A DNA stretch of 53,343 bases from JBKQVT01 sp963727245 (lineage in GTDB: Bacteria; Planctomycetota; Planctomycetia; Pirellulales; Thermoguttaceae): assembly GCA_963727245.1 (NCBI GenBank), contig CAVSFO010000008.1, positions 1 through 53,343 of the forward strand, in the 5' to 3' direction. A program made the translations under genes and the position numbers. The notes under the pieces are model-generated. The model was not told the DNA's origin and searched no databases. It worked only from the letters and a program-made list of their open reading frames with translations. Positions 27,915 through 37,311 of this stretch are shown in pieces. The stretch's first letter is position 1; every line of letters begins with the position of its first letter.

Positions 27915-28138
27915 AAATTCTCCACTCCCAAAGCAGCAGAGACAACCACAACCGTAAGGATATCACGAACGGCTCTCGGCTGACAAGCCCCCCCAGATGC
28001 CCGCCGCGCCAGACTGTGGGAAGTGGCCGCCAATTGCTCGCCCATCCTGCGCGGTGCGGCCGCAAGTAGAACTGCAATACGCCGCGAACGCCATTTGGGC
28101 AGCGCGTCCGCGCCCGGCCCGGAAGCCCAAGTCTCCGC

Positions 28139-30427
28139 TTATCGGCCGAGGAAGAGCCGCTTCGACGGCAACGGAACGATGTACGTCTCGACCGTGGACT
28201 GGTTGTTGGTCAGGTTCGGGTCGGTCGCGTCGCCCGTGACGCTGGCCGTATTGGTCAGCGTGGCGCCGGCTGCGGCAGTGTCGCGGACGACAATCGTCAC
28301 CGTGGCCTTTCCGCCATCGGCCATGTTCCCCAGGTTGCCCTGAATGGTGCCGTTGGACATGGTTACCGACCCTTGGCTGGAGTAATAGGAAAGCACCGTC
28401 TCGCCGGCCGGCAGGGTGTCCGTCACGGTCACGTCCGTGTCGGCCGAGGGGCCGTAGTTGGTGACGGTCAACGTGTAGCTGAAGGTGCTGCCGACGTACA
28501 CCACGGACGGGCTGTAGGTCTTGACGATGCCCAAATCGGCATCCGTAACAGGCGGATTGTTGGGAATCGAAATGACCGTGGTCGTGCAACTGGCCGTGTT
28601 GTTGGCCATGTTGGGATCGGGCTCGACGCCGCTGACGGTGGCCGAGTTGGTAATGGTGCCGGTGGTGGTCGAATTGACGGTGACCGGGATGGTGATGGTC
28701 GCGGCGGCGCCGTTGGCGGTCAGGTTACCCACGGCGACGGTGATCGTTCCGCCCGACGCGCTCACGCTGCCTTGCGTCGTCGTTGCCCCGCTGCTGTAGG
28801 TGACGCCGGCCGGCAGCGTGTCGACCACGGTGACGCCGGTGCTATTGGAAGGCCCCAGGTCTTGGACAGTCAGCGTGTAGGTCAGCGTGCTGCCGGCATC
28901 GACGGGATTCGGATTGCCGGTCTTCGTGATCTCCAGGTCGGCCTCGGCGGTGACGGGCGTAACGATCGTATAGGTGTTGTTGGCGAGATTGGGATCGGGC
29001 TGGTTGCCGGTGATGTTGACCGTGTTGGTAATGGTGCCGCGCAGCGACGGATCCACGTCGACCACCAGGGTGGTAATGGCCTGGGCGCCGTCGGCCATGT
29101 TTCCCAGAGTCGCGGTGAACACGCCGTTGGCGAAAGTCGCCGAGCCTTGGCTCGTGGTATAGGAAACGTACGTCAGCCCGGTGGGCAGCGTGTCGGTAAA
29201 GTAGACTCCCGTGGCATTGGACGGCCCGTTGTTCATCGAGGTGAAGGTGTAAGTGAGTTGGTCCCCGGCCACCACGGGGCTGGGCGAGGCGCTCTTGACG
29301 ATTTGCAGATCGGCCTGGGCGTCGTTGGCGAAATTTTGGGTCAACACGGTCGGCCCGATGGCGTCGACGTTGGCGACCTGGGCCTCCATGGCGGCGGCCC
29401 CGCTGATGGTCAACTCGATCGCGCCGACGTTGCTGAAACTGGCCCCAGTGCCCGCGCCCACGGAGAAGCTGGAAAACGGCACGAACACCTCCTGCTGTGC
29501 GGTGCCGTCGGCGCTGCTGGGAATCGCGACCGTGGCCGACGACCAATCGCCGGCGTCGGTGTAGACCGTCAGTTTGGCCGTGCCGGTCTGATCGGCCCCC
29601 AAGGTGAGCTCGATGCCGGTGCTGGCCCCCGCGCTGGTGAGGTCGAGGTGATTCAGGCCCTGCGGGTTCCGCAACATGCCGGGCGCAGTCGCGTAGGCGC
29701 CGGTGGCCTGGCCCTGCCAGACGACCTGCCCGGTGCCGACGGCGCCGGGGCCGGTGGTAAAGTCCAGGGCGTCCGGCGTGGTGCTATCGGCGCCCAGCGT
29801 CACCGCGCCGTGGGCCGAAGTTAGTTGCACGAACATGTCGCGGGCGCCGCCGATGGCCTCGCTGGCCGTGGAGTAGGACGTGCCCGTGGTGCCGCTCGGG
29901 TAGGCGGCGCCGGCCGTTTGCGTCGTGGCGCTGAAGGAGTCGATGACCACTCCGGTAGTGCCCGACAAGGAGGCGTTGGTGATCTGCACCAACGCGACGT
30001 TCTGGCCCGAGGGCAGCACGTAGCCAGTGGCGGGCAACTGTTCGACGAAGTAGTAGCCGGCCGACAGGCCGGTGAAGCTGTACTGGCCGGAGGTATTGGT
30101 TGTGGTGGTGCCGATCAGGGTGTTGTCGCCGCCGCCGTTGTCGAACTGCTGGTCGCCGCCGTTGCGGTACAGCTCGACGGTCACGCCCGACAGACGCGTA
30201 TCGCCCGCAGTCAACTGTCCGGAGCCGGTCGGATCGTAGAAGGCGACGCCGCTGATGGTGCCGGGGATGGTGGCCGACAGCAGGCTGCGGCTTTCCAGCG
30301 GCTCCAGCCTTAGCGTCCGCCGCCTGCCACGGCTGCGGCCTGAAGCCTTGCGACTCGGTGTGCCGAAGAGGTCGGCGACTGCGTCCAACCACGACCATGG
30401 CGAATGAGGCGATGATTTGCGAGACAT
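28139..30427 (-). CDS. extracellular protein with SdrD-like and DUF11 repeats
   Basis: 762 residues from the ATG at 30427 (CAGGGAGCGTATCG upstream). The N-terminus carries the planctomycete leader LRLEPLESRSLLSATI (about residues 40-55), found on exported proteins. Next comes an SdrD B-like/Cna-B-like domain (GVAFYDPTGSGQLTAGDTRL, SGQYSFTGLSAGYYFVEQLP), then a middle region with a lectin-like jelly-roll look. Three DUF11 repeats end the protein (ADLQIVKSASPSPVVAGDQL, DTLPAGVTYSS, PDPNLANNT) at about residues 375, 490 and 620. It is a surface or matrix protein and no enzymatic site is visible. Confidence 0.88.
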   Translation of the reverse strand: MSRKSSPHSPWSWLDAVADLFGTPSRKASGRSRGRRRTLRLEPLESRSLLSATIPGTISGVAFYDPTGSGQLTAGDTRLSGVTVELYRNGGDQQFDNGGGDNTLIGTTTTNTSGQYSFTGLSAGYYFVEQLPATGYVLPSGQNVALVQITNASLSGTTGVVIDSFSATTQTAGAAYPSGTTGTSYSTASEAIGGARDMFVQLTSAHGAVTLGADSTTPDALDFTTGPGAVGTGQVVWQGQATGAYATAPGMLRNPQGLNHLDLTSAGASTGIELTLGADQTGTAKLTVYTDAGDWSSATVAIPSSADGTAQQEVFVPFSSFSVGAGTGASFSNVGAIELTISGAAAMEAQVANVDAIGPTVLTQNFANDAQADLQIVKSASPSPVVAGDQLTYTFTSMNNGPSNATGVYFTDTLPTGLTYVSYTTSQGSATFANGVFTATLGNMADGAQAITTLVVDVDPSLRGTITNTVNITGNQPDPNLANNTYTIVTPVTAEADLEITKTGNPNPVDAGSTLTYTLTVQDLGPSNSTGVTVVDTLPAGVTYSSGATTTQGSVSASGGTITVAVGNLTANGAAATITIPVTVNSTTTGTITNSATVSGVEPDPNMANNTASCTTTVISIPNNPPVTDADLGIVKTYSPSVVYVGSTFSYTLTVTNYGPSADTDVTVTDTLPAGETVLSYYSSQGSVTMSNGTIQGNLGNMADGGKATVTIVVRDTAAAGATLTNTASVTGDATDPNLTNNQSTVETYIVPLPSKRLFLGR

Positions 30428-30636
30428 CGATACGCTCCCTGGGCCAACTCGGTGAGGTTGCCCACCAATGTGTGTTGTGAGATCAGTCGAAAGATTCGCC
30501 GATAACTTACCCATCTTTCTAGACGGCACCCGCAGCGATCTATCGACTCTTATGTTGTTTCGGTTGTATCGCTTGTGCCGCTTAAGCCGGACTGGCACGG
30601 CTAAGGAAAACCGGGTGTAAGCTGGTGGATTAGTTA

Positions 30637-30710
30637 GGGGCCGGGGGCCAGGGGCCGGGGGTCAGGGTAGTTGGGGCTAGCTGCGCCCGACCTGCCCTGC
30701 CCTGCCCTGC
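30637..30710. repeat. short tandem repeats in the intergenic gap
   Basis: GGGGCCGGGGGCCA-type units (30637-30660) and four CCTGC units (CCTGCCCTGCCCTGCCCTGC, 30691-30710) lie between the BBP7 gene and the DUF11 gene. Simple low-complexity tandem repeats; no function seen. Confidence 0.6.
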
Positions 30711-30725
30711 ACCAAAATTTCCTGA

Positions 30726-32547
30726 TCACCAACGGTAGCCGAGCCCGAAGTTGATCCCTTGAACCCAGTAGCTGGTCTGCTGGAAGACGAACAACGGACG
30801 GTTCGGGGCTCCGCCAGGACCGCCGGGCAGCACGTTCGAGTTGACATTGAAGTCGATCTGGTCGCCGGCCCGGGCGACGGTGCTCCAGTAGAGGAACGAG
30901 TAGCCGAAGGTGGCTTCCAGCCGGGACGTCAACTGATAGCCGAGCGTCAGGCCGAGTTCCGGCACGACGGCGAATTTTTGGTCCGAGTGGGGGCCGATGT
31001 TCGTCGACTGGGCCAGCAGCCCGCCTTGGGCGTAGGTGTTCCTGCCGAAGGCGTCGGTGGTTATGGTGTTGCCGTTGATGTTGGCGGTTTCAAAGGTGGT
31101 GCCGAAGGCGATTTTGGGCGTCACTTGCAGCCACCAGCGGTTGCGGTTCGCGGCCAACGACATGCCGATCTGGCCGCCCTGGAACTGGTCCTTGGTGTCG
31201 AATTCGTCCTGAACCAAGAAGGAACTGGAGGGATTCTCATTCGCGACAGTCTCATTGACGCCGCCGATCGAGGTCAATTCTTCCGTCACGCCGAGATGGT
31301 CCCGCAGTTCCAGGTAGCGGTAGCCCAACAGCAAGTCGGCGCGCCAACCGCTGCGGCTGCTCGTGCAACCATCGCACGACGACCAGCAGTTCTCGCTCCC
31401 GCCCAGGTAGTACCGCAGGTCGACGCCGGCCCCCAGGAACCAGGTCCGGGCATCGACGTTGACGCTGCCGGCGATGACGCCCGGAACGGCAACGTCCTCC
31501 ACGTTTTCAAAGTTGGCGCCCGGCGCGACGTTCGAAGAAAGGCCGGGAAAGGATCGGGGTGCCGCCCGACCAGGCGTTGAAATTGTAGGAGTCTCCCGAC
31601 AGCGCCATAAACTCGCCTTCCACTCCCACCGTGTCGCAGTCGTTCAGCCAGCGGCCGACCCGCAAGCGGCCGCCGACTTGCATGTCATCGAGAACGGTGC
31701 CGGCTCCGCAAAGGATGACCGTGCCGGGCGAACCAAGGTAGCCGGGCTGGCTCGCCGAGGGGCCGGTGGTCACCAGCGGCGGCGTCTCCATGCCTTTGGC
31801 CCACCAGAGCAGCACGTCGAGATCGACCCAATTGCGCGGCAACGGCAGGCAGCACCGCGAGCAGGGACCGCCCCGGCACGGTCCGCAGCCGTCCGCACAA
31901 CCGTCGCCATCGATGCCCGGACCGTCCGGCCCCGGGCCCATGAACATGGCCGGCCCATCATCGGCGGCGTACTGGCCGTCGGCAGGCATCGCGCTGGGCT
32001 CGGGGACAGCAGTCCGCGCGCCGGAAGCACGCGTGGAACTGGGGACAGGTTGGGGGGCGGGAATCGGCTCGCCCTGCGGCTTGGCCGCCGGCTCTTGATA
32101 TTCCGTTTGGCGGATCGCTCGCGGGGCTGAATTGCCTTGGTTGCTCTGGACGCCGGCCTGGCCATAAGGCAACCAGCGCAACGGAGCGCCGCCGGGACGA
32201 TCGCCCAGCGTCACTGCGTTGGCCCTGATGGACTTGGTGCCATCGTAGCGCACCGTCGTGCCGGCACTCTCGATCCACACGTGCCGGCCGACAAACGGTT
32301 GCAGATCGAGCCCCGGCTGCGGCCGGACATAGGTCTGCACTATGCCCCATTTGTCCAGCAGCTTATAGGGCGCCGTGCCGTCGTTGTCGGCGTCATTGCA
32401 TATCAGTTTTCCGCCATAGGAGGGGGCCGCGCTGCTGTCGGAACCGTTATTGGTCAGGGCACGGTCGCCTGAGGGCTCGTCGGCCAGGACCGGCACGCTT
32501 GCGGCTGCCAAGAAGACCAAGGCCAGGAAAAAGTGGGATCGACTCAC
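30726..32547 (-). CDS. BBP7-type outer-membrane beta-barrel protein (frameshift near 31530)
   Basis: About 606 residues. GTG start at 32547 with GAAAGGAGTTAAG upstream, and a signal peptide SHFFLALVFLAAASVPVLA. Residues 55-115 hold a small beta domain, and a Gly/Pro/Cys-rich linker (CADGCGPCRGGPCSRCC) follows. The barrel starts at NWVDLDVLLWWAKGMETPPL, the hallmark of the planctomycete BBP7 family. The frame breaks at FERRAG and resumes one base later as NVAPGANFENVEDVAVPGVI. The barrel then continues (ADLLLGYRYLELRDHLGV, NRWWLQVTPKIAFG) and ends in an aromatic residue, WVQGINFGLGYRW, as outer-membrane barrels do. The break lies in GGCGCGACG at 31521-31531. Confidence 0.85.
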
Positions 32548-32875
32548 CTTAACTCCTTTCCCGAAAATAGCTTATGCATGAGGGGGATACGACTTGCCAG
32601 GGCCGGCGCCGAAAAGGGTGCAAGCTCATAGCTGGAGTTATCGTCCGCAAACTCGATAAACTCGTGAAATTCTGCCCAACCGGCAAAGTTTTACAGGCCG
32701 CGCCAGCTTCCTATGCCGATGGCTCGGCCTTGGCAGCGGCCGCCCACGATGCTCTGGCCGGGCAGAAGCCGTCAGAAAAATAGGCAACCTGGTGTTCTCG
32801 TCCCCCATTTCCGGTATAGAATGGCGGGCGTCGGGAAGGTGGCTTTGACGGCAACCGCAAGACAAGGAGTTCGAC
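32548..32875. other. intergenic stretch upstream of two diverging genes
   Basis: It holds the ribosome binding sites of the BBP7 gene (left) and of the small membrane protein (right, AAGGAGTTCGAC). A 69-codon plus frame at 32574 has no supporting features. Divergent promoters are expected but not identified. Confidence 0.4.
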
Positions 32876-33502
32876 ATGCGTCGTACAGCGATCTGGCTCT
32901 TGATCGTCGTCCTTTGGGCCGGGGCCATTCTCCTCATTTGGCATCTCTATGCGGCCCCCGGGCAGCAGTCGTCGGCTGCACGGCGGATATTTCCCAAGGT
33001 GCAAAGCGATCGACTCGTGTGGCCCTCCAACCATACGTGGATCTGGTCGGTGGACATGCCGCCCGACGGCCAGAAGCGGCACGAGCTGGCGGTGGTTGCA
33101 CGTTCCGTTCATAGTCCGCTAGGCCCCCACGAATCGTCCGCGATCCGCACTCGTGCCATTTCGAAACAAGAAAGCGAGGCCACGCTTTCCTTTGGACGAC
33201 TGGGCTCAGGCCGGAGCAGTCCGGCGATGGTTTGCGTGCAGTTGATCGACCTCGGCGAGGCCGCCCTTGCGGCCGCCTCGCCCAAGGAATCGCTGCGGCT
33301 GCTCTTAACGCTCCAGAAGGACGGCGCCGAAATCTTCTTGCACGGCCCGAAGACCGCGCTGGAGGGGAGTTTTGCGGGAATGTCGGAGAATGAAGGACCG
33401 TGGAAGGACGGCGAGTTGCACCTCATGAATCTTTTCGTCAAGACGGAAGACCGGCTCACCACGTTCGAACGTTGTCGTCATTTGCGCGGAGCAGGCGCCT
33501 GA
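32876..33502 (+). CDS. membrane-anchored hypothetical protein
   Basis: 208 residues with one N-terminal membrane anchor (AIWLLIVVLWAGAILLIW, residues 5-22) and an exported domain of mixed alpha/beta character. Strong ribosome binding site ACAAGGAGTTCGAC before the ATG at 32876. No recognised family. The last residues (RCRHLRGAGA) are basic and may follow a small frameshift, but nothing proves it. Confidence 0.7.
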   Translation: MRRTAIWLLIVVLWAGAILLIWHLYAAPGQQSSAARRIFPKVQSDRLVWPSNHTWIWSVDMPPDGQKRHELAVVARSVHSPLGPHESSAIRTRAISKQESEATLSFGRLGSGRSSPAMVCVQLIDLGEAALAAASPKESLRLLLTLQKDGAEIFLHGPKTALEGSFAGMSENEGPWKDGELHLMNLFVKTEDRLTTFERCRHLRGAGA

Positions 33503-33544
33503 TGCAAAGAAGAAAGGCACGGGCGACCGTCCCTGAGCGGCGAG

Positions 33545-33564
33545 CCGGAGGCGTGAGCCTCCGG
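33545..33564. repeat. short hairpin repeat
   Basis: CCGGAGGCGTGAGCCTCCGG is a perfect 8-bp stem with a 4-base loop, a dispersed planctomycete palindrome. A decayed copy (TATCCGGAGGCTTACGCCCC) lies near 34038. It could also act as a weak terminator for the preceding gene, but no T-run follows. Confidence 0.6.
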
Positions 33565-33626
33565 ATAACGTCGCCCCGCCGCTTTGCGTCGACTGGCCGA
33601 CAATGCGTTCTCGCCTCGGGCCCGGC

Positions 33627-33683
33627 AAAAGGGTCAGAACTATTTTCCGTCGCGGTCGCCGCCGAAAATAGTTCTGACCCCTT
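33627..33683. repeat. inverted repeat, 20-bp arms
   Basis: The left arm AAGGGTCAGAACTATTTTC and its exact reverse complement flank a 16-bp GC-rich loop. This is a REP-like structure that could be mobilised by RAYT-type transposases such as those at 45745-52291, but its sequence differs from their termini. Confidence 0.8.
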
Positions 33684-33694
33684 CTTGTTCCTCG

Positions 33695-33905
33695 CCCCGA
33701 CAGGGGCCGTAATAGTCCAGCCCAGGGTTGCCGCGCAGCGGCTACCCTGGGTTTATGCCCCATCCTCGTCGTCAACCCCGCAGGGGTTGAACAGAGGTCT
33801 GCGAAACGAAACCCCGTTGCGGTTTTGGAAATTTTCAGCGTCCGCAACCCAGGGTAGCCGCTGCGCGGCAACCCTGGGCTCAGCTATTATAGCCCCTGTC
33901 GGGGC
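33695..33905. repeat. large imperfect inverted repeat, about 60-bp arms
   Basis: Arm 1 (33695-33755) and arm 2 (33846-33905) are near reverse complements. Each contains the internal palindrome GTTGCCGCGCAGCGGCTACC and a CCCCGACAGGGGC-type end. The 90-bp centre has no gene. This resembles a MITE or a pair of facing REP units. Confidence 0.75.
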
Positions 33906-34062
33906 ACGGACGTGCCCGGCCTGACCTCGAACATGTGGGGGCTGGTCATCCGCTGTCTCACCCGGGCCGCGTTGGGGCTCGTGACCTGGTTCTTCGTCCG
34001 TCGATGGCGCCGGTTGTTGCCATGACGTAGCGCTTGCATATCCGGAGGCTTACGCCCCCGGC

Positions 34063-34578
34063 TCAGTGCTGGGCGCACTCCATCGCCAGCAGCCGCTGCT
34101 TCATGCGTGTTCCGCCGGGAGCCGAGTATGACCCCGGGCGACCATCGGCCAACACCACCCGATGACATGGAACCACTAGCGGCAGCCGATTGGCCGCCAT
34201 GCAATTGCCCACCGCCCGGGCGGCCCCGGGCGAGCCGGCCCCGGCCGCAAGCTGCCCGTAGGTGACCGTTTGGCCGTAGCCGACTTGCCGGCAGCAATCC
34301 AGGACCCGACGCTGGAACGGCGTACACTCGGGCAACTCGATCCGCAGATCGCGAAAGTCTTCCGGCCGGCCGCGGGCGTAGGATTGCAAGCGGCGGACCA
34401 GGGACTCGTCGGCCGGCGGCAGCTTGCCGTCGCGCGGCCCTGCGGCGGCAATCGCCTCCCGGGCAGCCTTGCTTCCACGAAGGCCGAAGCGGAGGTGCAC
34501 GATCGCCCCGCCGCGGGTCAGCACGGCCATCCATCCCAAGGCACTTGGGAAGACCGACATGGCGAGGTCTGTTTTCAT
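34063..34578 (-). CDS. ogt: methylated-DNA--protein-cysteine methyltransferase
   Basis: 171 residues. Transfers O6-methyl groups from guanine to its own Cys in a single-use repair reaction. The active-site motif PCHRVV is at 137-142 (Cys138), followed by the conserved SYSAPGGTRMKQRLLAME. The helix-turn-helix segment with the Arg finger is VGYGQTVTYGQLAAGAGSP and ARAVGNCMAANRLPLVV. The start is put at the ATG at 34578 (MKTDLAMSV). The longer frame to 34662 adds unmatched residues. No Ada regulatory domain. Confidence 0.92.
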   Translation of the reverse strand: MKTDLAMSVFPSALGWMAVLTRGGAIVHLRFGLRGSKAAREAIAAAGPRDGKLPPADESLVRRLQSYARGRPEDFRDLRIELPECTPFQRRVLDCCRQVGYGQTVTYGQLAAGAGSPGAARAVGNCMAANRLPLVVPCHRVVLADGRPGSYSAPGGTRMKQRLLAMECAQH

Positions 34579-34684
34579 GAAGTCTCGTTTTCCCCAAATG
34601 GAGGGGCTTTGACAACGCGGCTCGGCCGCACCTATACTAAGGGCCGGTGCCGAACGTTTCATTCTACCGTGTGCGGACCAGCCG

Positions 34685-35428
34685 ATGAATGCCTACACTC
34701 CGCTGAGCGACGACTTCTACGTCAACATGAATCTCGGCACGGAAATGGAGCTGCCCACCAACCGGGAGACGGTGTTGCACTTCTTCGAACGGGTGCGAAA
34801 AACCTACCCCACGATGCGAAACTTCTACTGCCGCGACCGCGGCGATTTCGTCCTGGAGGAGGACAAGGACCAGGGCAACTACCGCTGGTGCACGATCGAG
34901 CCCCGGCGCGTCTGCTCGGGCCAGGTCAATCCGGCGTCGATCGAGGAAGTGCTCGAGCAGCACGCCCTGGTGCTGGAATTGGCCCCTTACATGCTCTCGG
35001 TGAGTCCCTTGGACTGCGAGGCCCTCGACCTGCTCTACGGTTTCGACTTCACCTGTCGCGGGAATCAGAACCAGTTGGTGGCCCAGGCGCTGGGGATCAG
35101 TCCGGCGGCCGAATGGGTGTTGGAAATTCCCGGCGCCACGGTGATCAACTGCGAGCCGTCGCTGACCGTGGCCCTGGACGACGAATGCCGGACCCAGTTT
35201 CGCCTCAGCGTGGAGACGCGCACCAGCGCCTATCAGGTTCGCACCGGCGACTATCCGGACGAGCAGCTCAGCGTGTACGTGACCGCGCGCCAGTATGGCA
35301 GCCTCGGACCCGATGCCACCTTCGTCGACACGCTCAAGCGGCTCAACCAGGTCTGTCAGGAGATGCTCGACCGTCATGTGATCGAGCATGTGTTAAAGCC
35401 GTTGGCCAAGGCAATCGCCTTGGCCTGA
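34685..35428 (+). CDS. conserved hypothetical protein (planctomycete type)
   Basis: 247 residues, soluble, acidic and without a signal peptide. Segments such as ETVLHFFERVRKTYPTMRNF, LLYGFDFTCRGNQNQLVAQA and VTARQYGSLGPDATFVDTLK look like a conserved single-domain alpha/beta protein. I know of no established function. It is divergent from ogt, with about 100 bp between the starts. ATG at 34685; the ribosome binding site is weak. Confidence 0.75.
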   Translation: MNAYTPLSDDFYVNMNLGTEMELPTNRETVLHFFERVRKTYPTMRNFYCRDRGDFVLEEDKDQGNYRWCTIEPRRVCSGQVNPASIEEVLEQHALVLELAPYMLSVSPLDCEALDLLYGFDFTCRGNQNQLVAQALGISPAAEWVLEIPGATVINCEPSLTVALDDECRTQFRLSVETRTSAYQVRTGDYPDEQLSVYVTARQYGSLGPDATFVDTLKRLNQVCQEMLDRHVIEHVLKPLAKAIALA

Positions 35429-35630
35429 GCGCCTGCCCACGCGCGTGCCCAAGCCGGCCAACAGCACGGCCCTGCGGGGTTTCCTCTCGGCGTGCCGGAT
35501 GGTATGATTTCGGGTCGTCATGTCCCCACGGGGGCGTGGCGGCCCGGTTTCGTCTTATAATGCCGCGACTCTTTCAAACTCCTCCTCTCTCCCTTCGCGA
35601 GAGGGGCCGGGGGTGGGGGCGTTTTCCCGC

Positions 35631-36483
35631 ATGACCGCCTACTACATCGCAAAGATCGTCCTTCTTGCCGTGGTGCAGGGCCTGGCCGAGTTGCTCCCGG
35701 TTTCGAGTTCCGCCCACGTCATCGTTGGGGAAAAGCTCCTGGGCTTGGACCCCAAGGCGCCGGAGATGACGCTGTTGTTGGTGATGCTCCACACCGGGAC
35801 CATGTTTGCGGTCATCGTCTATTTTTGGCGGGCCTGGAAGGAGGGCATTTTTGCCTCCGCCGAGGTGTTCAAGCAGCAGGCGGTCCGGCTCGCGGCCGCC
35901 ACGGGGTTGACGGCCGTTGTTGCGGCGCCGCTGTGGTTGGTGCTCCCCAAGCTAGCTGGAAAGACCGAGATCGAGGAGCTTTTCGACAACCTCCCCTTGA
36001 TGGCCGTCTCGCTGGCCGCGGTGGGCGTATTGATCTTGATCGCCGGACTGGCCGAACGTGCGCGGCGGCGCAACCGGGCAGTCGGGGTTCGCGAGGCGCG
36101 TATGGATCGGGGCCATCCAGGGTTTGTCCTTGCCCTTCCGCGGGTTTTCCCGCTCGGGGGCCACGATCTCCACCGGCCTGCTGCTGGGGGCCCTCAAGCC
36201 GCGGGTGGAAGAGTTCAGCTTCGCGCTGGCCGTCATCCTTACCCCGGCGGTGGTCGGCAAGGAGGTCGTGCGGTTGGTCAAGGCCCACCAAGCCAAAGGC
36301 TTCAGCGTCACCTGGGGTACGTTCGCTCCCAGCCTGCTCGGCATGGTGTGCGCGTTTCTGGCCGGTCTGCTGGCGCTGGCGTGGCTCTCCCGCTGGCTGG
36401 AGGGCGGCCGTTGGTATCTCTTCGGCGTCTATTGCCTGCTGGCCGCGGCCGGCGTCTTCGCCCTCCACTGCTGCGGCTATTAG
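35631..36483 (+). CDS. uppP: undecaprenyl-diphosphatase UppP/BacA (frameshift near 36098)
   Basis: About 283 residues. Integral membrane phosphatase that recycles the undecaprenyl lipid carrier for cell-wall and surface glycan synthesis. The first frame has QGLAELLPVSSSAHVIVGEK (residues 15-34), the conserved substrate motif with E and SSSAH. The second frame has IGAIQGLSLPFRGFSRSGAT, containing the catalytic PGxSRSG-like segment. The break is at GAGGCGCGTATGG (36093-36105) and needs one base. Eight or so membrane helices are read across the two frames. ATG at 35631 is the start that gives the family N-terminus. Confidence 0.88.
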
Positions 36484-36555
36484 TGCATCGCGTGCGAAAC
36501 CGCAAGCGACTCACGTCGCGCCCCACCTCCCCTGGTCCCTGGTCCCTGGTCCCTA

Positions 36556-36942
36556 CTACTCCAGCATCGGCTGCCCGCGGCAGACCAGTTGCAAAGGCAA
36601 TCCCCAGGGATCGCGCAACATGGCGAACTGGTCGCCGCGGATCGTCTCCGGACCGCTCACCAGCGTGGCCCCGGCCGCCACCAGCCGCACCACGTCCGCC
36701 GGCAAGTCCGCACTGAGCACGGCGATGTGAAGCACCGCCGGATCCATCCGTCCGTAGTCGGGCACCGGCGCCTTGGCGCTGTGATAGAGTTCCCAGAGGA
36801 CGGAGCCCGAGCCGTCGGCAACAAACCGCACGACCGCCGGCTCGTCGCTGCGGCGGCGGATGCCGAAGCCGAGATGGGTCACGTACCAGTCGGCCATGGC
36901 CGCCGGTTCCGACACCTGGAGGGCGATATGTTCGAGTCTCAT
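36556..36942 (-). CDS. VOC-family (glyoxalase/dioxygenase-like) protein
   Basis: 128 residues making two beta-alpha-beta-beta-beta modules: MRLEHIALQVSEPAAMADWY, then a central strand pair, and LHIAVLSADLPADVVRLVAA with MLRDPWGLPLQLV. His5 and the C-terminal segment lie where vicinal-oxygen-chelate proteins bind their metal. The substrate is unknown. ATG at 36942, with CAAGGAGCAGCG upstream. Confidence 0.85.
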   Translation of the reverse strand: MRLEHIALQVSEPAAMADWYVTHLGFGIRRRSDEPAVVRFVADGSGSVLWELYHSAKAPVPDYGRMDPAVLHIAVLSADLPADVVRLVAAGATLVSGPETIRGDQFAMLRDPWGLPLQLVCRGQPMLE

Positions 36943-37311
36943 GGCCACGCTGCTCCTTGGGGTCAGCAAAGAAATTCGTAGGTCAGGCACCCCGTGCCTG
37001 ACACCCGTTTTGTAGAGGATTGTCAGGCACGGGGTGCCTGACCTACTGGCTGCTCCTTGGGGTGCTGGCCGGCGCGCCGCTGCTGGGGATCGAGAGCGAC
37101 CAAGGAATATATTGTATTGGATAATCTTGCCCCCGCACACCGGGGACCGCCGCTGCCAATGCAAGTGCTGGTGCTGATTGCAGTTGGAGACAGCCGTCCG
37201 CGTCGCCGCCGCTCAAATGGTCCCCCACGGCCCTTTGACACCTTCCCGGCGGCCTGATAACATCCTCTAATGAGTCAAGGTTGCTGGCAGACATTCGGGG
37301 GGAACGGTGCC
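36943..37311. other. intergenic stretch before the pst operon
   Basis: It contains the inverted repeat at 36978-37046 and an AT-richer patch (37101-37125) that could hold the pst promoter. I did not find a clear Pho box. Confidence 0.4.
36978..37046. repeat. perfect 26-bp inverted repeat
   Basis: The arm GTAGGTCAGGCACCCCGTGC continues through CTGACA and is repeated exactly in reverse complement after a 17-base loop. The arm itself contains the palindrome GGCACCCCGTGCC. A dispersed REP-like element. Confidence 0.85.

Noticed and set aside
28373..29824. 483-codon plus-strand frame opposite the DUF11 protein
   Set aside because: Gly/Arg/Val-rich shadow of a repeat-rich gene; no start signal and no recognisable domain.
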